Origin: Tetracentron sinense
Taxonomy: Eukaryota; Streptophyta; Magnoliopsida; Trochodendrales; Trochodendraceae
Assembly: GCA_015143295.1 (NCBI GenBank)
Contig: CM026557.1
Coordinates: 22,043,760 to 22,107,759 of the forward strand
Direction of reading: 5' to 3'
Length of the DNA stretch: 64,000 nucleotides
This document shows positions 45,868 through 57,470 of this stretch, piece after piece (position 1 is the first letter of the stretch; each line of letters starts with the position of its first letter). The notes under the pieces were generated by a model. The model did no database searches. It saw nothing but the letters and a program-made list of their open reading frames with translations, and was not told where the DNA came from. A program made the translations under genes and the position numbers.

Positions 45868-48800
45868 TAAAGACTCTGGTTAAGGCAAGACCAAAAGATA
45901 ATCTGCCTAAGGTTGGTGGTGTACACTGTAAAGTTACAAATGAGATATCTGGCATACGAGGTGTTGACAAAGTGTGTTATGTTGACGCTCACCTGAGAAG
46001 CCAAGGACAAACGGGTTGTTAAAAGGGGATATGATGGTGGTGTACACTGTAAAGGTACACACGAGATGTCGGGCATATGAGGTGTCAACAAAGTGTGTTA
46101 TGTCAACGCTCACTTGGGATGCCAACGAAACACGGAGGTGTCACAAAGGGGGACATGTTGGTGCTGTACACAGTAAAGGTACACACGGGATGCCAGGCAT
46201 GCGAGGTGTCGACAAAGTGTGTTATGTCAATGTTCATCTGGGTGCCAAGGACACAGGGGGGTGTCACAAAGGGGGATATGCATGTGGTGTACACTGTAAA
46301 GGTACACACAGAGGATGGTGGGCATGCGAGGTGTTAACAAAGTGTGTTATGTCGATACTCACATGGGATGCCAAGGACACACGGGAGTGTCACAAAGAGG
46401 TCGACAAAATATGTTATGTCAACGCTCACCTGGGATGCCAAGGACAAATGGGGGTGTCATAAAGGAGGACATGCTGGTGGTGTACACTGTAAAAGTACAC
46501 ACGGGATGTCGGGCAGATGAGGTGTCGACAAAGTGTGTTATGTCGACGCTCACCTGGGATGCCAAGGACACACAGGAGAGTCACAAATGAGACAAGCTGG
46601 TGGTGTACACTATAAAGGTACACACGGGATGTTGGGCATACGAGGAGTCGAGAAAGTGTATTATGTCGACGTTCACTTGAGATGCCAAGGACACATGAGG
46701 GTGTCACAAAGGGGGACATGCTGGTGGTGTATATTGTAAAGGTACACACGGGATGTCGGGCATACGATATGTCGACAAAGTGTGTTATGTCGATGCTCAC
46801 CTGGGTGCCAAAGACACATGGGGGAGTCACAAAGAGAACATGCTGGTGGTGTACATTGTAAAGGTACACATGGGATGTTGGGTATACAAGGTGTCGACAA
46901 AGTGTGTTATGTCGACGCTCACCTGGGATTCCAAGGACACACCGGGGTGTCACAAAGGGGACATGCTTGAGGTGTACAATGTAAAGGTACAGACAGGAGA
47001 TTGGGCATAGTAGGTGTCGACAAAGTGTGATATGTCGACGCTCACCTGAGAACCTAAAGACACACGGGAGTGTCACAAATGTGGACATGTTGGTGATGTA
47101 CATTGTAAAGGTACACACGGGATGTCGGGCATGTGAAGTGTCAAAAAAGTGTATTATATCGACACTCACCTGGGATGTTAAGGACATACGGGGGTGTCAC
47201 CAATGGGACATGCTAGTAGTGTACATTGTAAAGGTACACACAGGATATCGGAGATACAATGTGTCAATAAAGTGTGTTATGTCGATGGTCACCTGGGATT
47301 CAAAGGACACACGGGGTGTTAAAAGGGGACATGCTGATGATGTACATTGTAAAGGTACACACGGGATGTCGGGCATATGAGGAGTCGACAAAGAGTGTTA
47401 TGTCGACCCTCACCGGGGATGCCAAGGACACACGGGAGTGTCGCAAAGGGGACATGCTGGTGGTGTACATTGTAAAAGTACACACGGGATCTCGGCAATA
47501 CGAAGTGTCGACAAAGTGTGTTATGTCGACGGTCACCTGGGATGCCAATGACACATGGGGGTGTCACAAAGGAGACATGCTGGAGGTGTAGACTGTAAAG
47601 GTACACATGGGAGGTCGGGTATACGAGGTGTCAACAAAGTGTGATATGTCAATGCTCACCTGAGAAGCCAAAGACAAACGGGGGTGTTACTAAGGGGACA
47701 TGCTGGTGGAGTACCCTGCAAAGGTACACACAGGATCTCAGCAATACAAGGTGTTAATATAGTGTGTTATGTCGATGCTCACCTGGGGTGCCAAGGATAC
47801 ACCGGGTGTTAATAGGGGACATGCTGGTGGTGTACACTATAAAGGTACACATGAGATGCGGGGCATTCAAGGTGTTGACAAAGTGTGTTATGTTGATGCT
47901 CACCTGGGATGCCAAGGACATACGGTGGTGTCACAAAGGGGACATGCTGGTGGTGTGCACTGTAAAGGTACTCACGAGATGTCGGGCATAAGAGGTGTCG
48001 ACAGAGTGTGTTGTGTCGACGCTCACCTGCGATGCCAAGGACACAGGGGGTGTCACAAAGGGGATAAACTGGTGGAGTATACTGTAAAAGTACACACGGG
48101 ATTTCAGGCATAAGTCGTGTCGACAAAGTGTGTTATGTTGACACTCACCTGAGATGCCAAGGACACACGGGGGTGTCACAAAGAGACATGCTGGTGGCGT
48201 ACACATTAAAGGTACACACGAGATGTCGGGATACGATGTATCGACAAAGTGTGCTATGTCGACGCTCACCTGAGATGTCAAGGACACACGGGGGTGTCAC
48301 AAAGGGGACATGCTGGTGGTGTACACAGTAAATGTGCACACGGGATGTCGGGAATACGAGGTATCGACAAAGTATGTTATGTCGATGCTCACCTGGGATG
48401 CCAAGGAGACACAGGAGTGTCACAAATGGGCATGCTGGTGGTGTACACTGTAAAGGTACACGGGATGTCGAGCATACGAGAAGTCGACTAAATGTGTTAT
48501 GTCACGCTCACCTGGGATGCCAAGGACACACAGGGTGTCAAAAGGAGACATGGGAGGTGATGACAAAGTGTGTTATGTTAGCACTCACCTGGGATGTCTT
48601 GTACACACGGGGGTTTCACAAAGGGAACATCCTGGTGGTGTACACTTTAAAGGTACACATGGGATGTCGGGCATATGAGGTGTCGACAAAGTGTGTTACG
48701 TGGATGCTCACCGGCGATATGAAGGACGCACAAAGGTGTTACAAAGGGGACATGCTGGTGGTGTGTGTTGTAAAGGTACACACGGGATGTCGGGCATATG

Positions 48801-49877
48801 AGGTATCGACTAAGTGTGTTATTTCGAAACTTACCTAGTATGCCAAGGACACGAAAGGTATCAAAAGGAGACATGCGAGGTACCGATAAAGTGTGTTATG
48901 TTGGCACTCACCAAGGATGTCTCAGATACACGTGGTTCTCACAAATGGGACATGCTGGTGGTGTACACTGTAAAGGTACACACAGGATGTCGGGCATACG
49001 TGGTGTCGAAAAAGTAAGTTATGTCAACCCTCAAATGGGTTGCCAAGGACACACGGGGTTGTCATAAAGGGGACATGCTGGTGGTGCACACAAGGTATTG
49101 ACAAAGTTTGTTCTGTCGATGCTCACCTGGGATGCCAAGGATATACAGGGTGTCGGGCATATGAGGTTTCGACAAAGTGTGTTATGTCGACGGTCACCTG
49201 GATTACCAAGGACACACGAGTTTGTCACAAAGGGGACATGCAGGTGGTGTATACTGTAAAGGTACATACTTGATGCTTAGTATGTGAGGTGTTGACAAAG
49301 TGTGTTATGTCGACGCTCACCTGGGACGCAAAGGACACACGGGTTTGTCACAATGGGGACATGCAGGTGGTATACACTAGATGCTGAGCATGTGAGGTGT
49401 CAAAAAAGTGTGTTATGTCGAAGCTCACCTGAGATGTCAAGGACACACCAGGGAATCACAAGGGGCACATGCTTGTGGTGTACATTGTAAAGGTACAGAC
49501 GAGATGTCGGGCATTCGAGGTGTCGACAAAGTATGTTATGTCGATGCTCACCGGGAATGCCAAGGACACACGGGGGTGTCTAAAAGGGGGAAATGCTGGT
49601 GGTACACATACTAAAGGTACACAAGGGATATCGAACAAATGAGGTATTGATAAAGTGTGTTATGTCGACGCTCACCTGGGATGCCAAGGACACACGGGGG
49701 TGTCACAAAGGGAACATCCTGGTAATATACACTATAAAGGTACACACAGGATGTCTGGCATGTGAGATGTCGTAAAAGTATGTTATGTCGACGCTCACCT
49801 GGGATGCTAAAAGACACACGGGGGTGTCACAAAGGGGGACATGTTTGTGGTGGACACTGTAAACATGAAATAGGATG

Positions 49878-50240
49878 TCGGGCATGCGAGGTGTCGACAA
49901 AGTGTGTTATGTCAAAGCTCACCTAAGATGTCGAGGATACACGGAGGTGTCACAAGAGGGACATGTTGGTGGTGTACATTGTAATGGTACAGACGGGATG
50001 TCGGGTATTCGAGGTGTTGACAAATTGTGTTATGTCGATGCTCACCTGGGATGCCAAGGACATATGGAGGTGTCCGAAAGGGGGACATGCTAGTGGTGTA
50101 CACAGTAAAGGTACAGATGGGATGTCGGGCATGCGAGGTGTCGACAAAGTGTGTTATGTCAAAGCTCACCTAAGATGTCGAGGATACACGGAGGTGTCAC
50201 AAGAGGGACATGTTGGTGGTGTACATTGTAATGGTACACA
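49878..50240. repeat. dimer-scale duplication in the satellite (period about 247)
   Basis: The unusual variant TTATGTCAAAGCTCACCTAAGATG with CACAAGAGGGACATGTTGG occurs twice, 247 bases apart (49911 and 50158), implying a recent two-monomer duplication. Confidence 0.85.
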
Positions 50241-53200
50241 CAGGATGTCGGGCATGTGAAGTTGCATAAATGTGTGCTATGTCGACGCTCACCTAGGATA
50301 CTAAGGACACACGGGGGTGTCACAAATGGGATATAATGGTGGAGTACATAGTAAAGGTACACACAAGATGTCAAGCATACGATGTGTTGACAAAGTGTGT
50401 TATGTCGACACTCACCTGGGATGCTAAGGACGCACGAGGGTGTCTTAAGAGGACATGCTGGTGGTGTACACAGTAAAGGTACACATTGGATATCGGGCAT
50501 ACGAGGTGTCGATAAAGTGTGTTATATTGACACTCACCTGGGAAGTCAAGGACACACGGGGGTGTCAGAATGGGACATGCTGGTGGTGTACAATGTAAAG
50601 GTACACACGGGATGTCTGGTATACGAGTTATTGATAAAGTATCGTATGTCCACGCTCCTTTGGGAAGCGAAAGACACACGGGGGTGTCACAAAGGGGATA
50701 TACTGGTAGAGTACACTGTAAAGGTACACATGGGATGTTGGGCAGACGTGATGTCGTCAATGTGTGTTATGTTAACACTTACTTGGGATGGTAATGACAC
50801 ACGGGGGTGTCACAAGGGGACATGCTGCTGGTGTACACAGTAAAGGTACACCCGAGATATCGAGTATACGAGGTGTCGACAAAGTTTATTATGTCGACAC
50901 TCACCTGGAAAGCCAAAGACAGACGGGGGTGTCACAAGAGGACATGCTGGTGGTGTACACTGTAAAGGTACACATGGGATATCAATGCTCCCTGGGATGT
51001 CAAGGAGACACAGGTGTGTCCCAAAGGAGATATGCTGTTGGTGTACACTGTAAAGGTGGAAACGGGATGTCAGGCATAAGAGGTGTCGACCAAGTGTGTT
51101 ATGTCGACGCTTACCTGGGATGCCAAGGAAACACGGGGTGTCACAAATTAGACATGTTGGTGGTGTACATTGTAAAGGTACACACAAGATTTCGGTTATA
51201 CGAGGTGTCGGAAAAGTGTGTTCTGTCGACGCTCACTTGGGATGCTAAGGACACATAGGGTGTCAAAAGGAGACATACGAGGTGCCAAAAAAGTGTTCTC
51301 TATTGGCGTTCACCTGTGATGTCTCGGACACATGGGTGTGTAACAAAGGGGACATTGAGGTGGTGTACATTGTAAAGGTGCTCACGGGATGTCGGACATA
51401 CGAAGTGTCGACAATGTGTGTTATGTTGACGCTCACCTGGGATGCCAAGGACACACGGGGGTGTCACAAAGGGGACATGCTGGTGATGTACACTGTAAAG
51501 GTACACACGGAATATTGGGCATATATGCTGTCGACAAAGTGTGTTATGTTGACACTCACCTGGGATGTCTCGGACACATGGGTGTGTCACAAATAGGACA
51601 TCCTGGTGGTGTACATTGTAAAGGTGGTCACGGGATGTCGAGTATACGAAGTGTCGACAATGTCTGTTTTGTCGACGCTCACCTGGGATGCCAAGGACAC
51701 ACGGGGGTGTCATAAAGGTAGACATGCTAGTTGTGTACACTATAAAGGTACACACTGGAATCCGGGCATGCGAGGTGCTGACAATGTGTGTTATGTTGAC
51801 GCTCACCAGGGATGCCAAGGATACACAGGGGTGTCACAAAGGGGCACATAATTTTTGTGTACACTGTAAACGTACAAACTGGATGCCGAGTATGCGTTGT
51901 CTCGATAAATTGTGTTATGTCAATGCTCCCCTGAGATGCCAAGGTCACACCGGGGTGTCATAAGAGGGACATGCTGGTGGTGTACACTGCAAAGGTACAC
52001 ATGTGATGTCGGGCATACGAGGTGTCGACAATGTGTGTTATGTCGACGCTCATCTGGGATGCCAATGACACACGGGGGTGTCAGAAAGGGGACATGCTGG
52101 TGGTGTACACTGTAAAGGGACACATGGATGTCGGGCATGTGAGGTTTTGAAAAAGTGTGCTTTTTTCGATGCTCACTTGGGATGCTAAGGACACACAGGG
52201 GTTTCACCAAGGGGACATGCTGGTGGTATACACAGTAAAGGTACACCCAGGATGTCGAGCATACGAGGAGTCGACAAAATTTGTTATGTTGACGCTCACC
52301 TGGGATGCGTAGGACACACGGGGATGTCACAAAGGGGACATGCTGGTATTGTACACTATTAAGATACACACGGGATGTCGGGCATACGAGGTATCGACAA
52401 AGTGTGTTATGTTGACGTGTACTTGAGATGCAAACGACACACGGGGGTGTCACAAAGGAGACATGCTGGTGGTGTACATTGTAAAGGTACACATGGGATG
52501 TCGGGCATATGAGCTGTAGACAAAGTTTATTTTATCGATGCTCATCTGGAATGTGAATGACTCACGGGGGTGTCACAAAGGAGACATACTGGTGGTGTAC
52601 ACTGTTAAGGTTCACAAGGGATGTCGACAATAAGAGGTGTTAACAAAATGCGTTACGTCGAAGCTCACCTGGGATGCGATGGACTCACGAAGGTGTCACT
52701 AAGGGGACATGTTGGTGTTGTAGACTGTAAATGTACACACAAGATTTCAGGCATACGAGGTATCGACAAAGTGTGTTCTTTCGATGCTCACTTAGTATGC
52801 CAAAGACACATAGGGTGTCAAAAGGAGACATGCGAGGTGCCAAAAAAGTTTGCTATCTTGGCGCTCACCTGGGATGTCTCGGACACATGGTTGTGTCACA
52901 AAGGGGACATCCTAGTGGTGTACTCTGTAAAGGTGCTCACGGGATGTCAAGCATATGAAGTATCGACAATGTGTGCTATGTCGATGCTCACCTGGGATGC
53001 CAAGGACATACGGGGGTGTCACAAAGAGGACATGCTAGTGGTGTACATTGTGAAGGTACACACGGGATGTCGGGCATACATGGTGTCGATAAAATGTGTT
53101 ATGTTGACGCTCACCTGGGATGTCTCGGACACATGGGTGTGTCACAAATGGGACATCCTCGTATTGTACACTATAAAGGTGCTCACGGGATGTCGGGCAT

Positions 53201-54956
53201 ACGAAGTGTCGACAATGTGTGTTATGTGGATGCTCACCTGAGATGTCAAGGACACATGGGATTGTCACAAAGGGGATATACTGGTGGTGTACACTGTAAA
53301 GGTACACACGAGATAGCAGGCATACGGGGTATCGACTAAGTGTGTTATGTCGATGCTCACCTGGGATGCCAATGACACACGGGGGTACCATAAAGGGGAC
53401 ATGTTTGTGGTGTGCACTGTAAAGGTTCACACGGGATGTCGGGCATACGAGGTGTTGACAATGTATGTTATGTCGGCGCTCACTTGAGATGCTAAGGACA
53501 TAGGGGGGTGTCACAAAGAGGACATGCTGGTGGTGTATACGGTAGAGGTATACATGGGATGCCGGGTATACGAGGTGTCGACAAAAATCTCTTATGTCGA
53601 TGCTCACCTGGGATGCAAAAGACACATGGGGGTGTCACAAAAGTAGACATGCTGGTGGGGTACACTGTAAAGGTACACACGGGAATCCGGGCATGCGAGG
53701 TGTTGACAATGTGTGTTGTGTCGACACTCACCAGGGATGCCAAGGATTCACAGGGGTGTCACAAAGGGGGACATACTTGTTGTGTATAATGTAAACGTAC
53801 AAACGGGATGTCAGGCATGCGAGGTCTCGATAAATTTTGTTATGTCAATAGTCCCCTGAGATGCCTAGGTCACACCGGGGTGTCATAAGGGGGGCATGCT
53901 GGTGGTGTACACTGTAAAGGTACACATGTGATGTCGGGCATACGAGGTGTTGACAAAGTGTGTTATGTCGACGCTCACCTGGGATGCCAATGACACACCG
54001 GGGTGTCAGAAAATGGGACATGCCGGTGGTGTACACTGTAAAAGTACACATGGGTTGTCGGGCATGTGAGGTTTTGAAAAAGTGTGCTTTTTTCGACGCT
54101 CACATGAGATGCAAATAACACACGGGGGTTTCACAATGGGGACATGCTGGTGGTGTACACAGTAAAGGTACACCCAGGATGTCGAGCATACGAGGAGTCG
54201 ACAAAGTTTCTTACGTCGACGCTCACCTGGGATGCTAAGGACACACGGGGGTGTCACAAAGGGAACATACTAGTGGTGTACACTATAAAGGTACACACGG
54301 GATGTTGGGCATACGAGGTGTCGACAACGTGTGTTATATCGACGCGTACCTGGGATACAAACGACACATGGGGTTGTGTCAAAGTAGACATGCTGGTGGT
54401 GTACACTGTGAAGGTACACACGAGATGTCTAGCATAAGAGGTGTAGACAAAGTTTGTTTTGTCGACGCTCATCTGGGATGTCAAGGACCCGTTGGGGTGT
54501 CACAAAGTAGACATGCTAGTGGTGTACACTGTAAAGGTACAAGCGGGATGTCAGCAATACGGGGTGTTGACAAAGTGTGTTTCGTTGACGCTCACCTGTG
54601 ATGCCAATGACTCACGGGGGTGTCACTAAGGGGACATGTTGGTGGTCTACACTGTAAATGTGCAGACAAGATTTCGGGCATACGAGGTGTCGACAAAGTG
54701 TGTTCTATCGACGCTCACGTAGGATGCCAAGGACATATAGGGTGTTAAAAGGAGACATGGGAGGTGCCAAAAAAGTGTGCTATGTTGGCGCTCACTTGGG
54801 ATGTCTCGGACACATGGGTGTGTCACAAAGGGGACATCCTGGTGGTTAACACTGTAAAGGTGCTCTTGGGATGTCAGACATACGAAGTGTCGATAATGTG
54901 TGTTATGTCGATGCTCACCTGGGATGCCAAGGACACACGGGGGTGTCACAAAGGGG

Positions 54957-55692
54957 AGATGCTGATGGTGTACACTGTAAAGGTACATACGGGATGTCGG
55001 GCATACATGGTGTCAAAAAAATGTGTTATGTTGACGCTCACCTGGGATGTCTCGGACAGATGGGTGTGTCACAAATGGGACATCCTGGTGGTGTACACTG
55101 TAAAGGTGCTCACGGGATGTCGGGCATACGATGTGTCGACAATGTGTGTTATGTCGACGCTCACCTGGGATGCCAGGACACACGGGGTTGTCACAAAAGG
55201 GATATACTGGTGGTGTACACGGTAAAGGTACACACGAGATGTCGGGCAGACGAGGTATCAACTATGTGTGTTATGTCGAATCTTACCTAGGATGCCAAGG
55301 ACACACGGGGGTGTCACAAAGGGGAGATGCTGGTGGTGTACACTGTAAAGGTACATACGGGATGTCGGGCATACATGGTGTCAAAAAAATGTGTTATGTT
55401 GACGCTCACCTGGGATGTCTCGGACACATGGGTGTGTCACAAATGGGACATCCTGGTGGTGTACACTGCAAAGGTGCTCACGGGATGTCGGGCATACGAA
55501 GTGTCGACAATGTGTGTTATGTCGACGCTCACCTGGGATGCCAGGACACACGGGGTTGTCACAAAAGGGATATACTGGTGGTGTACACGGTAAAGGTACA
55601 CACGAGATGTCGGGCAGACGAGGTATCAACTATGTGTGTTATGTCGAATCTTACCTGGGATGCCAAGGACACACGGGGGTGTCACAAAAGGG
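54957..55692. repeat. trimer-scale tandem duplication in the satellite (period 368)
   Basis: Two nearly identical 368-base blocks (54957-55324, 55325-55692), each three monomers, share rare variants such as TGTCAAAAAAATGTGTTATG, GATGCCAGGACACACGGGG and ATCAACTATGTGTGTTATG. This is the freshest duplication that I see in the array. Confidence 0.9.
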
Positions 55693-57470
55693 ACATGCTG
55701 GTGGTGTGCACTGTAGAGGTTCACACGGGATGTCGGGCATACGAGGTGTCGACAAAGTATGTTATGTCAACACTTACCTGGGATGCTAAGGGCACACAGG
55801 GGTGTCGCAAAGAGGACATACTGGTTGTGTATCCTGTAAGGGAATACACAGGATGCCAGGTATACGAGGTGTCAACAAAGTGTGTTATGTCGACGCTTAT
55901 CTGGGATGCCAAGGAGACACAGGGTTGTCACAAAGGGGATATACTGGTGGTGTACACTTTAAAGGTACACACGAGATGTCGGGCATACGAGGTATCGACA
56001 AAGTGTGTTATGTCGACGCTCACTTGGATGCCAAGGACCCACGGGGGTGTCAGAAAAGGGGACATACTGGTGGTGTATACTGTAAAGGTACACATAGGAT
56101 GTTGGGCCAGTGAGGTTTGAAAAAGTGTGCTTTTTTCGACGCTCACTTGGGATGCCAAGGACACACGGGGGTTTCACAAAGAGGATATGCTGGTGGTGTA
56201 CACAGTAAAGGTACACCCAGGATGTCGAACATACGAGGAGTCGACAAAGTTTGTTATGTCGATGCTCACCTGGGATGTCAAGGACGGTGTTACAAAGGGG
56301 ACATGTTGGTGGTGTACACTATAAAGGTACACACGGGATGTCGGGTATACGAGGTGTCGACAAATTGTGTTATGTCGACGTGTACCTAGGATGCAAACGA
56401 CACATGGGGGTGTCATAAAAGAGACATGCTGGTGGCGTACACTATAAAGGTACACATGGGATGTCAGGCATACGAGGTGTAGACAAAGTTTGTTTTGTCA
56501 ACGCTCATCTGGGATGTAAAGGACCCATGGAGGTGTCATAAAGGAGACATGCTGGTGGTGTACACTGTAAAGGTGCACATGGGATGTCAGTAATACGAGG
56601 TGTTGACAAAGTGTGTTACATCGACGCTCACCTGGGATGCCAAGGACTCTTGGGCGTGTCACTAAGGGGACATGTTTGTGGTGTATACTGTAAATGTACT
56701 CACGAGAGTTCGGGCATACGAGGTGTCGACAAAGTGTGTTCTATCGACGCTCACTTAGGATGCCAAGGACACATAGGGTGTCAAAAGGAGACATGCGAGG
56801 TGCTAAAAAAGTTTGCTATGTTGGTGCTCACCTGGGATGTATCAGACACATGGGTGTGTCACAAAGGGGACATCCTAGTGGTGTACACTATAAAGGTACT
56901 CACGGGATGTCGGGCATATAGTGTGTCAACAAAGTAAGTTATGTCGACGCTCACCTGGGATGCTATAGACACACGGGGGTACCACAAAGAGGATATGTTG
57001 GTAGTGTACACTATAAAGGTGTGCACGGGATGTCGGGTATACGAGGTATTGATAAAGTGTGTTATGTCGACGCTCACCTGGGATGCCAAGGACACACGGA
57101 GGTTTTACAAAGGTGACTTGCTGGTGGTGTACACTGTATAGGTACACACGAGATGTCAGGCATACGAGGTGTCGACAAAGTGTGTTATGTCGACACTTAT
57201 CTGGGATACCAAGGACACACATGGTGTAAAAAAGAGACATGCGAGGTACCGACAAAGTGGGTTATGTTGACTCTGATTTGGGATGGCTCGGATACATGGG
57301 GGTGTCACAATGGGGACATGATGGTGTACACTGTAAAAGTACACACGACAAAATTTGTTATGTTGACGCTCACCTAGGATGCCAAGGACATACAGGGGTG
57401 TTGAAAAGAGGACATGCTGGTGTACACTGTAAAGGTACAGACGAGATGTCGAGGACACATGGGGGTATCA

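Larger units (their letters stand above)
42664..45913 (-). mobile_element. SIRE-like copia element, 3' part only, copy C
   Basis: 3' LTR (42664-44015), polypurine tract (44016-44034) and a downstream env-like ORF remain in minus orientation. The left flank ATTCT (42659-42663) would be half of the target duplication. The right side ends abruptly at the satellite array, so pol, gag and the 5' LTR are missing. Confidence 0.8.
45914..57470. repeat. satellite array, about 123-bp monomer, roughly 90-95 copies
   Basis: Head-to-tail monomers share the core motifs TGGTGGTGTACACTGTAAAG, GGTACACACGGGATGTCGGG, CATACGAGGTGTCGACAAAG, TGTGTTATGTCGACGCTCAC and CTGGGATGCCAAGGACACAC, then GGGGGTGTCACAAAGGGGAC. 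Spacing is 120-125 bases, with occasional shortened or rearranged units. Each monomer has a dyad GTGTAC(N9)GTACAC and one or two GTCGAC sites. Divergence is concentrated at CpG positions. Many frames are open on both strands because 123 is divisible by three. The array begins abruptly in SIRE-like sequence and ends in the non-coding block of the adjacent gypsy element. Confidence 0.95.

Noticed and set aside
45914-57470. Dozens of overlapping frames of 60-330 codons on both strands in the array, some resembling repeat proteins
   Set aside because: They are periodic products of a roughly 123-bp satellite. Several frames are open at once on both strands, no start context is conserved, and frames switch at small indels. 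I do not annotate them as genes.
45914-57470. Regularly repeated array that might suggest a CRISPR-like locus
   Set aside because: There are no unique spacers between short conserved repeats. Whole 123-bp monomers are homologous, and the window is plant nuclear DNA.
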